A stretch of 59,716 nucleotides of DNA from a virus, in IMG/VR virus record IMGVR_UViG_3300022752_000076, positions 1 through 59,716 of that record; one strand, given 5' to 3'. The position numbers were made by a program, and so were the translations under genes. This document shows, piece by piece, positions 1 through 6,679 of the stretch; positions within the stretch are counted from its first letter, which is position 1, and each line of letters starts with the position of its first letter. The notes under the pieces are model-generated. The model made no database searches. It was given only the letters and a program-made list of their open reading frames with translations, and had not been told where the DNA came from.

Positions 1-52
1 CTCCGACTAAAGGCTTGCAAAGCCCCTGTGCTACCATTATCACTACCAGCCC
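1..52 (-). tRNA. tRNA-Ala (anticodon UGC), 3' end cut by window edge
   Basis: The 5' acceptor strand (complement of 46-52), a D arm with GTG/CAC pairing and an anticodon arm GGGGC / loop TTTGCAA / GCCTT are visible on the minus strand. The loop places TGC at positions 34-36, so it should read GCA/GCG alanine codons. The T arm and CCA end lie outside the window. It is the last of three tandem tRNAs behind the promoter at 248-276. Confidence 0.8.
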
Positions 53-58
53 ATTGTT

Positions 59-132
59 TGGCTCCGAGGGAGGGAATCGAACCCCCACTAACGGTTTTGG
101 AGACCGCCGCACTGCCATTATACTACACCGGA
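59..132 (-). tRNA. tRNA-Trp (anticodon CCA)
   Basis: Cloverleaf on the minus strand: acceptor 126-132 with 63-69 (one mismatch), D arm, anticodon stem GCGGT/ACCGT around loop CTCCAAA (anticodon CCA), T arm with TTCGATT loop, and an encoded CCA at 59-61. It sits between tRNA-Ala and tRNA-Glu and is probably co-transcribed with them. Confidence 0.92.
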
Positions 133-138
133 GTTGTT

Positions 139-215
139 TGGCACACCGTACGGGATTCGAACCCGTGATCTACGCCGTGAAAGGGCGTTGTCCTAGACCG
201 CTAGACGAACGGTGC
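139..215 (-). tRNA. tRNA-Glu (anticodon UUC)
   Basis: Cloverleaf on the minus strand with a fully paired 7-bp acceptor (GCACCGT/ACGGTGT, one G-U), anticodon stem ACGCC/GGCGT around loop CTTTCAC (anticodon TTC), T loop TTCGAAT and an encoded CCA at 139-141. It is first in the tRNA-Glu/Trp/Ala transcript. Confidence 0.95.
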
Positions 216-247
216 GTTGTGTTTTGTTTAATCAATCAATATATAAT

Positions 248-276
248 ATTATAGAGAAGTTTGGCATGTGTGTCAA
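248..276 (-). promoter_or_regulatory. sigma70-type promoter of the tRNA cluster
   Basis: On the minus strand TTGACA (271-276) and TATAAT (248-253) are both full consensus with a 17-bp spacer. Predicted start is near 241, about 26 bases before the 5' end of tRNA-Glu. Confidence 0.85.
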
Positions 277-397
277 TACTATAATCTTCGACGTTTCCAC
301 CTATAGTACTCATAACCCCAAGCACCTGTTGCTACAACTATAGTTGTTATGGCAAACAACCATAGTTTTAAGGACATGATTTCCAAAAGCCCCTCAA

Positions 398-556
398 TCA
401 TTTGTCACTTTTTGGCCATGGCCAGGACTCGCTGTACTGTCGTTCAGTATGTGCGGCCCAAATGCGGCGCTCTTCCAATTCTTGGCTGACCCTAAGCCGC
501 CAAACTACTAAACCTACTATTAAAAAGAATATGCCGATTCCAAGTAGTATTTCCAT
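398..556 (-). CDS. small single-span membrane protein (52 aa)
   Basis: Short reading frame starting ATG two bases after the stop of the 559-1209 gene (TAACTATG), which suggests translational coupling. The N-terminus (MEILLGIGIFFLIVGLVVW) is one hydrophobic segment, followed by a charged tail ending PWPKSDK. No family recognised. The topology and coupling make it a plausible real gene, for example a membrane-active peptide, but no function can be assigned. Confidence 0.55.
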   Translation of the reverse strand: MEILLGIGIFFLIVGLVVWRLRVSQELEERRIWAAHTERQYSESWPWPKSDK

Positions 557-558
557 AG

Positions 559-1209
559 TTAGTCCCACAGTGCTTCATAGTATTTACCAAATAGTCTATA
601 GCCATTGCTTTTGCGAGCTTGCCAGGCGTCTAAGCCTTCATGATCAACCTTAATCAGCTCAATTTGTTCCTGAAAGCTCTTGCCAACCTTCTCCGCCTCA
701 GTAGGATGAGTATAAAACTGGTCGTCACCATTATTATCTAGTTTTTGTTCAAAGGCCCAAATCATCTCACCTAGTGCCCAGTCCCAGCGTTTAAAGTGAT
801 TGTCATCAACATCATAATCATGTTCTTTTGGAGGTGCACTAGTACTACGCAAGTGCTCTGGCACATCCTCATCATCTACCAGTGGGGCACCATGCTTAGT
901 TGCTTGCAATTGTTTAAGCATGGGTACAACTATGTGACTTAGGGTATGATCCATTGACCAAGTATCCCAAGGGTCAATCTTTACATACACTTGTCGTTCA
1001 CGCTTGCTATCTACCCATAACAAGAACTTATGTAGTAGAGTAGGGCTACCGTCCTTCTTCTCAGCAAGCCATTCGCCAAAGTTATGTACCCATTGTGGCT
1101 TGTCTAAGTTACCATCTTTGTCTTTAACTTCCTTGACCCACGAGCAAAGCAGGTCAGCTAGCTGATACGGGCCAAACCAGTCTCTATATGGGCCAATAAT
1201 TACTTTCAC
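559..1209 (-). CDS. conserved phage hypothetical protein (216 aa)
   Basis: Begins MKVIIGPYRDWFGPYQLADLL, a type of N-terminus I recall from many unrelated tailed phages and without a known function. The body is acidic and rich in Trp and Asp/Glu (for example the WSMDHTLSHIVVPMLKQL stretch) with no membrane segment or signal peptide, so a cytoplasmic soluble protein is expected. It is followed directly by the small membrane ORF at 398-556 and preceded by a zinc-finger-like protein. Function unknown; confident only that it is a gene. Confidence 0.75.
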   Translation of the reverse strand: MKVIIGPYRDWFGPYQLADLLCSWVKEVKDKDGNLDKPQWVHNFGEWLAEKKDGSPTLLHKFLLWVDSKRERQVYVKIDPWDTWSMDHTLSHIVVPMLKQLQATKHGAPLVDDEDVPEHLRSTSAPPKEHDYDVDDNHFKRWDWALGEMIWAFEQKLDNNGDDQFYTHPTEAEKVGKSFQEQIELIKVDHEGLDAWQARKSNGYRLFGKYYEALWD

Positions 1210-1219
1210 GTTAGTTCCT

Positions 1220-1525
1220 TTATGCTTGTTCTCTGCTTAAGTCTAGGTATGAGGCTGGTTGTACACTAGTAGAGGTTGCACGAGTGGGACAGCCAAAGTG
1301 TGGACATACGTAACCCATACTACGCTCAGTAGTCATGCCACATACTTGACAACCTCTGTAAGTTGCAGGTCGCACCGGCTGCACTGGTGGTATTAGTTTG
1401 TATACTAATTGCCTTAATTCCATGATCTCTTGCTCCAACTTGTATAGTTTAGTTTCTAGATCTTGCTGAGCACGAGTTTCCGGTGGTGGCATACCGCCCC
1501 ACATTTGTCCAAGATTACTTTTCAC
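1220..1525 (-). CDS. zinc-binding-type hypothetical protein (101 aa)
   Basis: Starts with GTG (1523-1525), overlapping the end of the upstream gene. Residues about 20-45 look like a short coiled coil (ETKLYKLEQEIMELRQLVYKL). Residues about 59-80 hold CQVC and a downstream CPHFGC, a cysteine arrangement typical of a small zinc ribbon. A role in nucleic acid or protein binding is inferred only from the finger. Confidence 0.6.
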   Translation of the reverse strand: MKSNLGQMWGGMPPPETRAQQDLETKLYKLEQEIMELRQLVYKLIPPVQPVRPATYRGCQVCGMTTERSMGYVCPHFGCPTRATSTSVQPASYLDLSREQA

Positions 1526-1718
1526 TGTCTAGCTCCTGCTGTGCTTTAGCACCTTGATGAAATGCTTCTTGTACCCAGTATTGTAGACTATCATGACTAA
1601 CATTACCACAATCTAACATTTCTTCTAAAAAGCCATTACGGTTTCGCTTACTATCATAGCTGGGAAAAGGTTTGTTGTAAAACCAGTCAATAAATTTCTT
1701 TTGTACAGGTATATCCAC
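1515..1718 (-). CDS. hypothetical protein (67 aa)
   Basis: The GTG start at 1716-1718 overlaps the stop of the preceding gene (TAGTG), with a GGAGAG ribosome site six bases upstream; this is a better start than the TTG two codons earlier. The product is hydrophilic with aromatic residues early and an acidic C-terminus. No domain recognised. It is part of a tightly packed minus-strand run of small genes. Confidence 0.55.
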   Translation of the reverse strand: MDIPVQKKFIDWFYNKPFPSYDSKRNRNGFLEEMLDCGNVSHDSLQYWVQEAFHQGAKAQQELDSEK

Positions 1719-1903
1719 TACCAACTCTCCACATCAGTTATATCTACGCTAGTATCACTGGTCTTGCCAAAAAGTGAAAATTTTACTTTTACAACTGGGC
1801 CAATGCCACTACTATGTTCTTCATACAGCTCATATAGTTCAACTTCCTGGAAGTGATCTACAATATCCGCTAATTGTTCAATTTGTTTTCTTGTTAACCG
1901 CAT
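1718..1903 (-). CDS. hypothetical protein (61 aa)
   Basis: Starts ATG at 1901-1903, directly after the stop of the 1905-2132 gene, whose last codons supply the ribosome site (GGAGG). The N-terminus MRLTRKQIEQLADIVDHF is helical, followed by a stretch with alternating hydrophobics (VVKVKFSLFGKTSDTSVDIT) that could be strands. No known family. Confidence 0.6.
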   Translation of the reverse strand: MRLTRKQIEQLADIVDHFQEVELYELYEEHSSGIGPVVKVKFSLFGKTSDTSVDITDVESW

Positions 1904-1904
1904 A

Positions 1905-2132
1905 TTACCTCCGCATTGCACTAATGTCACGGGCCTCTTGTTGGCTAAAGATAGGCACAGCATTTGATTTGTGTAGTGTACCAATACCAATAATATTGCC
2001 GCCGGTATAAACCGGACTTGCACGCTTAGCACCCACACCTACACCGCTATCGCGACTAGGAATGTGGTCATTCATAGTGCGACCTGGGGGCGGCACAAGT
2101 TTAGGAATCTTATTGGTGCGGTATTTTTTCAT
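1905..2132 (-). CDS. conserved phage protein of unknown function (75 aa)
   Basis: Very basic at the start (MKKYRTNKIPKLVPPPGR) followed by the run MNDHIPSRDSGVGVGAKRA, a pattern I associate with a small protein found widely in environmental phages; its function is not known. The Gly/Arg/Lys-rich character suggests an extended or assembled protein. Translation appears coupled to the downstream 61-aa gene. Confidence 0.65.
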   Translation of the reverse strand: MKKYRTNKIPKLVPPPGRTMNDHIPSRDSGVGVGAKRASPVYTGGNIIGIGTLHKSNAVPIFSQQEARDISAMRR

Positions 2133-2170
2133 GGCTATACTCGATCAAATAAAAATATATTATACATGGC

Positions 2171-2554
2171 CTAGGCATTGCCGTCAAGATTATATTTTTT
2201 CACTAATATCTTTAGTTGTTTACTAAGCCAATTAATCGCCGCAGTATAATTTTGTACTTGCAATACCTGACCTGGCAGCCACTCAGGTTTTAGTGTTAAT
2301 GCTAACACATCATCCTTAGTAACATATATCAGTTTTGTGTCACCATCGCTCCAACGCAAACGTTTTGCTTCAATAGTAACTGTTTCAGGACCCTCAACCG
2401 AGCCAACTGCCACCTTAGATATAAAATCAGGTGTAATAGGGCGTTTTACAGCAACCTTAATAGTGCCCTCTCGCTCTAGTGCTTCCAATAACCACATTGG
2501 TAGGTCTATAACTGTAATAGGCTCAAAATCATACGTGTACAGAACGATATTCAT
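2171..2554 (-). CDS. hypothetical protein (127 aa)
   Basis: Soluble alpha/beta-looking protein: an N-terminal strand-rich part (MNIVLYTYDFEPITVIDLP) resembling small phage proteins that act on or bind one another, and a C-terminal helical lysine-rich part (NWLSKQLKILVKKYNLDG). Overlaps the preceding gene by 26 bases. No family I can name. Confidence 0.6.
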   Translation of the reverse strand: MNIVLYTYDFEPITVIDLPMWLLEALEREGTIKVAVKRPITPDFISKVAVGSVEGPETVTIEAKRLRWSDGDTKLIYVTKDDVLALTLKPEWLPGQVLQVQNYTAAINWLSKQLKILVKKYNLDGNA

Positions 2555-2705
2555 TATTTTCGTTTAACTTTGCAAATCCCAGCAGTTTGTCTGTGCCGTA
2601 TTTTGCTTCAGCTAATAATTTAAGTTGATAATCACTATCTGCAAACATATCAGTTTCTAAAACTCCGGTTTCTTCTAATTTTAACCAAATTTTATACTTG
2701 TACAT
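2529..2705 (-). CDS. hypothetical protein (58 aa)
   Basis: The ATG at 2703-2705 has a GGAGAAG ribosome site six bases upstream, inside the end of thyX, so translation is probably coupled to thyX. An earlier in-frame ATG (2726) lies further inside thyX and lacks a good site. The product is small, acidic and soluble with no recognised domain. Confidence 0.6.
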   Translation of the reverse strand: MYKYKIWLKLEETGVLETDMFADSDYQLKLLAEAKYGTDKLLGFAKLNENNEYRSVHV

Positions 2706-3363
2706 CATCTTCTCCAAAAAATGCACTCATTGTTACAGGCGCAATATAGCATAGTTCATTATACGCACATTTAGCTATTAATCTATGCTCTTTTTGAGTA
2801 CTAGGATCTAGCCGCTGCTTTAGGTAGAATATCCAGCTGCGTAGTGTACCATTCATGTACATGCGACTAGGTGTTAATCCTTCTGGAAGTATTGCACGTG
2901 CTTGTTCCTTGGCAATGCCTGCACTAATAGCCCAATCGTAATGCCGTTGAACATCTTCTGCAATAGTCTTCAACCTATACTCCCACTGTGACCCTAATAT
3001 GCGATCTGCATCAACTAAGTAGTCTAGTGGTATACTATTCTGACGGTTCTTTTTATCTTGACGTCTAGGCTCGCGCGTTGTGTCTAACTGACCCAATTTT
3101 TCAACCGTTTGATAACGCTGCGAAAACTCCTGAAAACTAAACGACCTATGGCGTAGTATCTGACGAGCAATATCACGTGTTGTATTAATTTCCATGCAAA
3201 CATTAACCATTTCAAATGGACTAACATGGCCTTCCTTAATCATATACTTTAGTAATCCGCGATATTCACTATTCATTTGATTTTGTGGATTACTTACGCG
3301 CGCAATTTGCGCTATATTTTTATCTATTTCTGGTGTTGCCCACCAAATGTGTGCTGTATTCAT
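2692..3363 (-). CDS. thyX: flavin-dependent thymidylate synthase
   Basis: ThyX makes dTMP from dUMP using methylene-tetrahydrofolate, FAD and NADPH. The diagnostic RHRxxSxxxxSxR motif is present as RHRSFSFQEFSQRY near residue 70, followed by conserved Arg/Gln-rich segments (ARAILPEG, near residue 160). Length 223 aa is typical. It is the first gene after a promoter at 3391-3419 and has no clear Shine-Dalgarno in its roughly 20-base leader. It belongs functionally with the dUTPase and class II ribonucleotide reductase on the plus strand. The identification rests on the motif and overall pattern and is strong. Confidence 0.95.
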   Translation of the reverse strand: MNTAHIWWATPEIDKNIAQIARVSNPQNQMNSEYRGLLKYMIKEGHVSPFEMVNVCMEINTTRDIARQILRHRSFSFQEFSQRYQTVEKLGQLDTTREPRRQDKKNRQNSIPLDYLVDADRILGSQWEYRLKTIAEDVQRHYDWAISAGIAKEQARAILPEGLTPSRMYMNGTLRSWIFYLKQRLDPSTQKEHRLIAKCAYNELCYIAPVTMSAFFGEDDVQV

Positions 3364-3390
3364 AGTAGTTTTAAATTTTTAAGATTATAT

Positions 3391-3419
3391 ATTATACCAT
3401 CAATGCAAAGGGGTAGCAA
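3391..3419 (-). promoter_or_regulatory. sigma70-type promoter of thyX
   Basis: Minus strand: TTGCTA (3414-3419), 17-bp spacer, TATAAT (3391-3396). The -35 box is inside one arm of the inverted repeat 3410-3443, so terminator and promoter share sequence. Confidence 0.7.
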
Positions 3420-3443
3420 GCTAATATTTTAACTTGCTACCCC
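3410..3443 (-). terminator. hairpin terminator after the hydrolase gene
   Basis: Perfect 11-bp inverted repeat (GGGGTAGCAAG at 3410-3420 with its complement at 3433-3443) around a 12-base loop, starting four bases downstream of the hydrolase stop. No long U run follows on the minus strand, so termination efficiency is uncertain. Confidence 0.6.
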
Positions 3444-3447
3444 ACCA

Positions 3448-3930
3448 TTAAACATAAAATATGTGTTTGCCTATTGTACGTATATGCTTTTTATTAGTTC
3501 TCCAATACGGTTTAACATGCTGTGCATGAAAATATAGTGCATTAAAGTTTTCTAGGAAAATTCTTCCGCTAAGAACTCCTTGGGCAATATGTAAAGACGT
3601 CTCCCATTGTTTTGTGTCTAGAATAGCCTGTTTAGGCAACTTAGTCCAGCTAAACTGGTCAGGTTGGTAGACTACACCGCATATAGTCTTGCTAAAATCC
3701 TCTGGATGTTTAACACGGTTTAGGGTTACTTGGGCTACTGCTATTTTTCCTTTATAGCTTTCTCCACGCGCTTCAAAGTAAATGTTTTTTGCTAGGCAGT
3801 TTAGGTCTTGTTTTGTATGTGCTAAGGCATAATAATAGTTTATAGGTGTTTCACCAAATTTTATTGATACTTGTGGGAAAGACAGTAATAGGACAATAAC
3901 ACTAGCTATAAATAGCTGTGCTATGCTCAC
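3448..3930 (-). CDS. SleB/CwlJ-type cell wall hydrolase (Hydrolase_2)
   Basis: GTG start (3928-3930) with AAAGGAA seven bases upstream. Residues 5-20 are hydrophobic (LFIASVIVLLLSFPQV), a signal peptide or anchor, so the enzyme should reach the periplasm. The catalytic-type region begins near residue 43 (CLAKNIYFEARGES, then GKIAVAQVTLNRV), the hallmark of the SleB family with its conserved Glu, followed by CGVVYQPDQFSWT. It probably cleaves peptidoglycan and is separate from the GH19 endolysin at 43454, which lacks a signal. It has its own promoter and a terminator hairpin. Confidence 0.88.
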   Translation of the reverse strand: MSIAQLFIASVIVLLLSFPQVSIKFGETPINYYYALAHTKQDLNCLAKNIYFEARGESYKGKIAVAQVTLNRVKHPEDFSKTICGVVYQPDQFSWTKLPKQAILDTKQWETSLHIAQGVLSGRIFLENFNALYFHAQHVKPYWRTNKKHIRTIGKHIFYV

Positions 3931-3968
3931 TTGTGGTTCCTTTCTGTAATAAAAGTTGCGATAATTCT

Positions 3969-3997
3969 ATTATAGTTGATTGGCAAAAAAACTTCAA
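3969..3997 (-). promoter_or_regulatory. sigma70-type promoter of the hydrolase gene
   Basis: Minus strand TTGAAG (3992-3997), 17-bp spacer, TATAAT (3969-3974). It is divergent from the plus-strand promoter at 4042-4070. Confidence 0.78.
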
Positions 3998-4041
3998 GTA
4001 CAAATATCTTGTGGCCGGCGCCAACATGCAAAAAATTGTGC

Positions 4042-4070
4042 TAGACAAATGTTTGCCAGGCTGCTATAAT
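4042..4070 (+). promoter_or_regulatory. sigma70-type promoter, start of the plus-strand region
   Basis: TAGACA (4042-4047), 17-bp spacer, TATAAT (4065-4070); drives the 64-aa gene at 4091. Only 44 bases separate it from the divergent promoter, so a regulator could act on both. Confidence 0.75.
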
Positions 4071-4090
4071 ATAGTGAATGGAGGAAACAA

Positions 4091-4285
4091 ATGTCTAAAA
4101 TTGTCAATTACACGGCAGAGCTAGAACATCTTATAGTAAGCACCTTATTACCTGCATATGAAGATTACTGCAGGCGTTATCCATTTAGTCCACTAGCCAA
4201 AGAGATTAACTACGACATTGTTAGAGAAATTAAGCATACACGAGATTGTGGGGCGCTGCTCAAGCCTAGAAAAAATCTCACTTGA
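4091..4285 (+). CDS. hypothetical protein (64 aa)
   Basis: ATG preceded by GGAGG with good spacing and by the promoter at 4042-4070. The product is small, soluble and charged, with two predicted helices and three Cys/Tyr-rich spots (YEDYCRRYPF). As the first gene of the plus-strand region it could be early-expressed. No family recognised. Confidence 0.65.
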   Translation: MSKIVNYTAELEHLIVSTLLPAYEDYCRRYPFSPLAKEINYDIVREIKHTRDCGALLKPRKNLT

Positions 4286-4310
4286 AAAGTTTTATGATAA
4301 AAGGTATAAT
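4282..4310 (+). promoter_or_regulatory. sigma70-type promoter of the barrel protein gene
   Basis: TTGAAA (4282-4287), 17-bp spacer, TATAAT (4305-4310); the ATG at 4342 follows after a leader containing AAGG. Confidence 0.8.
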
Positions 4311-4341
4311 AGTAGTTCGGTTTAATTTTTAAGGTAAATTG

Positions 4342-4878
4342 ATGAAGAAAACAATTTTAAGTATTGCTATGGCTCTGGGATTTGGTACTGCACAAGCAGC
4401 GTGGATCAGTTATGATCTAGATAATGTAAAAGCAGATGCTAAAGGCGGCAGGGACAGTCAAGCACATTATATTCGTGCTGGCGGCGAAGTTATTGGACTA
4501 AATACAATGATGCAGGCTCGAACAGCTAGTTTTAGTGGCGGCGGCATGGTACACAGTGTAGAATTAACCGCAGGCAAGCCATTGGGTTTAGTTAGTCCAT
4601 TTGTTGGCATTGGTCACGATCTTGGATATAATGGAGCTAAAAGTTTTCAATACGGATTGTTAGGGGTTAGCGGTGGCATGCCTATTGGCAAATTATTTGC
4701 CTATGCTGGTGCTAAAACTCGCGTTAACTGGGACGATAACAACCCCAAGCAAACAGTAACTTTTATTGGTGTTAGCACGCCTATTACCAAACAGCTAAGT
4801 GCTAATTTTGGCATTAGCAAAAGTACGCAAGATATTAAGGAAACTGCTATTGGAGCAGGAGTACGCGTAAGTTTTTAA
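4342..4878 (+). CDS. exported outer-membrane beta-barrel-like protein (178 aa)
   Basis: ATG at 4342 with AAGG seven bases upstream. A classical signal peptide (MKKTILSIAMALGFGTAQAA) predicts cleavage after AQA. The mature part alternates polar and hydrophobic residues with many Gly/Asn turns and ends ...GAGVRVSF; a terminal Phe after a strand is the usual BAM recognition signal of outer-membrane barrels. It is therefore likely a small barrel placed in the host outer membrane by the phage. A role in superinfection exclusion or receptor masking is inference; no specific family recognised. Confidence 0.7.
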   Translation: MKKTILSIAMALGFGTAQAAWISYDLDNVKADAKGGRDSQAHYIRAGGEVIGLNTMMQARTASFSGGGMVHSVELTAGKPLGLVSPFVGIGHDLGYNGAKSFQYGLLGVSGGMPIGKLFAYAGAKTRVNWDDNNPKQTVTFIGVSTPITKQLSANFGISKSTQDIKETAIGAGVRVSF

Positions 4879-4927
4879 ACGTAGTGTTAGGCTGTTGACT
4901 ACGTACATATTAAACAACTCAACAAGC

Positions 4928-4933
4928 TATAAT
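4928..4933 (+). promoter_or_regulatory. possible -10 box (TATAAT) before the structured RNA
   Basis: A TATAAT at 4928-4933 precedes the RNA candidate, but no good -35 sits at 16-18 bp (the hexamer there is ACATAT). TTGACT at 4895 is 27 bp away. Weak evidence for a promoter. Confidence 0.35.
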
Positions 4934-4935
4934 CT

Positions 4936-5067
4936 AGTATCGAAGGCTGCTACAGTAATAGAGTCCGGGACAACTAGATGCCGAGATTAAAAATCCCTTT
5001 ACTGAGGGTTGCTCACTATAAAGTCAGAGGCTAGCTGGAAGGTAAGCTAGGAAAACCCCTTCATACT
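4936..5067 (+). ncRNA. candidate structured RNA upstream of hsp20
   Basis: About 130 non-coding bases closed by pairing of AGTAT+GAAGG (4936-4946, one bulged C) with CCTTC+ATACT (5058-5067). Inside are a hairpin AATCCCT/AGGGTT (4992-5010) and a perfect 6-bp hairpin CTAGCT/AGCTAG (5031-5050, loop GGAAGGTA). It ends 24 bases before the hsp20 ATG, whose AAGGAG site lies outside the closed structure. It could be a leader element (thermosensor or attenuator) or a free small RNA. No known class recognised. Confidence 0.45.
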
Positions 5068-5090
5068 CGCTTAGTAAACAAGGAGAAATT

Positions 5091-5492
5091 ATGACACAAT
5101 TAGATTTAGTAAACCATGCTTTAATCGGATTCGACAGAATCTTTAATCAACTGGATAATGTTCGTGCTAGTACAAAAACTTATCCACCACACAATGTAGT
5201 AAAAATTGATGATGATAATTGGCTTGTAGAGTTAGCAGCTGCTGGATTTTCACGGGACGAGCTAACTGTAGAACTTCACGAGAACACATTGACAATCCGC
5301 GGTCGTAAAGTGGAGCAAGCAGGTAGACAATACTTGTATAGAGGATTGGCAATGCGTAGTTTTGAGAAGAGCTTGTATATACAAGACCATATTAAAATTA
5401 AACATGCAGAATATAAAGACGGTATGCTTAACATCTATCTAGAACAAATAGTTCCTGATAGTAAAAAACCTAAATTAATTACAATTAACTAA
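5091..5492 (+). CDS. hsp20: Hsp20/alpha-crystallin small heat shock protein
   Basis: ATG with AAGGAG upstream. An alpha-crystallin domain spans about residues 35-130: the segment from residue 37 (VKIDDDNWLVELAAAGFSRDEL), then VELHENTLTIRGRK and the terminal-domain YKDGMLNIYLEQ (the usual GvL strand appears as GML). The length of 133 aa is normal. Small heat shock proteins hold unfolding proteins; phage copies are known in T4-like cyanophages, where a role in assembly is assumed. It is a single gene between the structured RNA and a strong terminator. Confidence 0.93.
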   Translation: MTQLDLVNHALIGFDRIFNQLDNVRASTKTYPPHNVVKIDDDNWLVELAAAGFSRDELTVELHENTLTIRGRKVEQAGRQYLYRGLAMRSFEKSLYIQDHIKIKHAEYKDGMLNIYLEQIVPDSKKPKLITIN

Positions 5493-5495
5493 CCT

Positions 5496-5518
5496 AGGGG
5501 GCGCTAGCCCCCTTTTTA
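5496..5518 (+). terminator. rho-independent terminator after hsp20
   Basis: AGGGGGC (5496-5502), loop GCTA, GCCCCCT (5507-5513) followed by TTTT: a short, very stable hairpin with a U run, four bases after the hsp20 stop. Confidence 0.9.
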
Positions 5519-5523
5519 CTATT

Positions 5524-6189
5524 ATGCCTAAACACGAACAATTTTCAGAAGATCAGCAGCTAAATTTATTTTTTAATACTACTGTACCACCAGCTAATAG
5601 CGCAACGGCTAAAAAATTAGTTGAAGAAGCCCCATACCATCCTGGATATGAAGGAGCAGTATTTACTACTAGTATATATAATGATATTACTCCTAGTACA
5701 TTAAGCTATTCAAGCTATGGAGCAGAAGATATTATTAGTATTAGCGGCTGGGCTGCGCAACCTACAATTAACGTAAACACAGACCCTAGTCCACAAAATA
5801 TTTCCTTTGACTGGAATAAGATGACCACTTCTAACAAGACAGTTGCAGGTGGTGGCAGTGCAATGAAGTTTGATAGCGGTAAGCTGCCTGTTAACTTATT
5901 GAGTAGTGAAGCGCTCCTACAAACAGCAGCAGTATTAAAATTTGGTGCTGATAAATATCATGCACACAACTGGCGTGATGGTTTTGCCTGGAGCAGACCA
6001 CTAGCCGCAGCAATGCGACATATTATGGCCTACAATGACGGCGAAGACAAAGACCCTGAGTCGGGGCTTAGTCATCTAGCACATGCAGCCTGTTGCATTA
6101 TGTTCCTACTAGAATTTGAGAAAACACATCCTGAGCTGGATGACCGTTATAAAGTAGATGTACACAAAACTAAAGAACAATCTAAATAA
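5524..6189 (+). CDS. DUF5664-type dATP/dGTP diphosphohydrolase-like protein (221 aa)
   Basis: The second half (from about residue 115) matches the DUF5664 (dGTP_diPhyd_N) pattern: KFDSGKLPVNLL, VLKFGADKYHAHNW, RHIMAYNDGEDKDPESG, LSHLAHAACCIMFLLEF. Some members of this family are reported as MazZ-type dNTP pyrophosphohydrolases, so a role in the dNTP pool is likely. The first 110 residues are low-complexity and not part of the domain, and the ATG at 5524 lacks a Shine-Dalgarno, so the true start may be internal. It lies directly after the hsp20 terminator. Confidence 0.75.
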   Translation: MPKHEQFSEDQQLNLFFNTTVPPANSATAKKLVEEAPYHPGYEGAVFTTSIYNDITPSTLSYSSYGAEDIISISGWAAQPTINVNTDPSPQNISFDWNKMTTSNKTVAGGGSAMKFDSGKLPVNLLSSEALLQTAAVLKFGADKYHAHNWRDGFAWSRPLAAAMRHIMAYNDGEDKDPESGLSHLAHAACCIMFLLEFEKTHPELDDRYKVDVHKTKEQSK

Positions 6190-6373
6190 AACCTACAAAC
6201 CTCTATACCAGGTTTGTAAAGATCTTGGTATAGACATGGATACCATAGATGTTCACGAGTTAACCAAACACATAGATCAGTGCACACACTGTGGTGTTTG
6301 GTCAACCAAACTAATACCAGACTTAGACGATAATCCTATATGTGGCTATTGCGCTAAGTTAATTGGCCTATAA
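6158..6373 (+). CDS. small zinc-finger-like protein (71 aa)
   Basis: Overlaps the previous gene by 32 bases. CTHC near residue 42 and CGYC near residue 63 form a CxxC-x17-CxxC ribbon, typical of small zinc-binding phage proteins. The exact start is uncertain because the ATG lies inside the upstream gene without a clear ribosome site. Function unknown. Confidence 0.55.
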   Translation: MYTKLKNNLNKTYKPLYQVCKDLGIDMDTIDVHELTKHIDQCTHCGVWSTKLIPDLDDNPICGYCAKLIGL

Positions 6374-6422
6374 AATTTGTCCGAAATTTGTATACAAACT
6401 TCAAACAATTAGATTTTTTAAC

Positions 6423-6451
6423 TTGACCCTAAACCTCCGCCATGATATAAT
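6423..6451 (+). promoter_or_regulatory. sigma70-type promoter
   Basis: TTGACC (6423-6428), 17-bp spacer, TATAAT (6446-6451), upstream of the 67-aa gene. The -35 box overlaps a copy of the dispersed motif GACCCTAAAC (6425-6434). Confidence 0.82.
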
Positions 6452-6475
6452 TGTTATTCATTCTAGGAGTTTAAC

Positions 6476-6679
6476 ATGGCAGGTTATACACGAGAATTTT
6501 TAATTGATGCCTACTTATGGCGTTTTACTAAAGTGCCATCAATAGATATTGAGGGGTTATTACGTCTTGAACAAATTGCCAACAAGACCTATGATACATA
6601 TGGCAAAGATAAGTTTCGTGATTATGCATCTCTAGATGCAGAGTATATTCGTAACTATAAGGCAAACCTTAAACGATGA
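6476..6679 (+). CDS. hypothetical protein (67 aa)
   Basis: Preceded by AGGAG and the promoter at 6423-6451. Basic, helical, no membrane segment (MAGYTREFLIDAYLWRF at the start). Its stop overlaps the next gene start (ATGA). No known family. Confidence 0.65.
   Translation: MAGYTREFLIDAYLWRFTKVPSIDIEGLLRLEQIANKTYDTYGKDKFRDYASLDAEYIRNYKANLKR

Noticed and set aside
402-653. An 83-codon plus-strand frame near the left end.
   Set aside because: It overlaps two better minus-strand genes on the opposite strand and lacks a ribosome site.
4895-4933. A promoter with TTGACT (4895) and TATAAT (4928).
   Set aside because: The spacing of 27 bp is too long for sigma70; only the -10 is kept as a weak feature.
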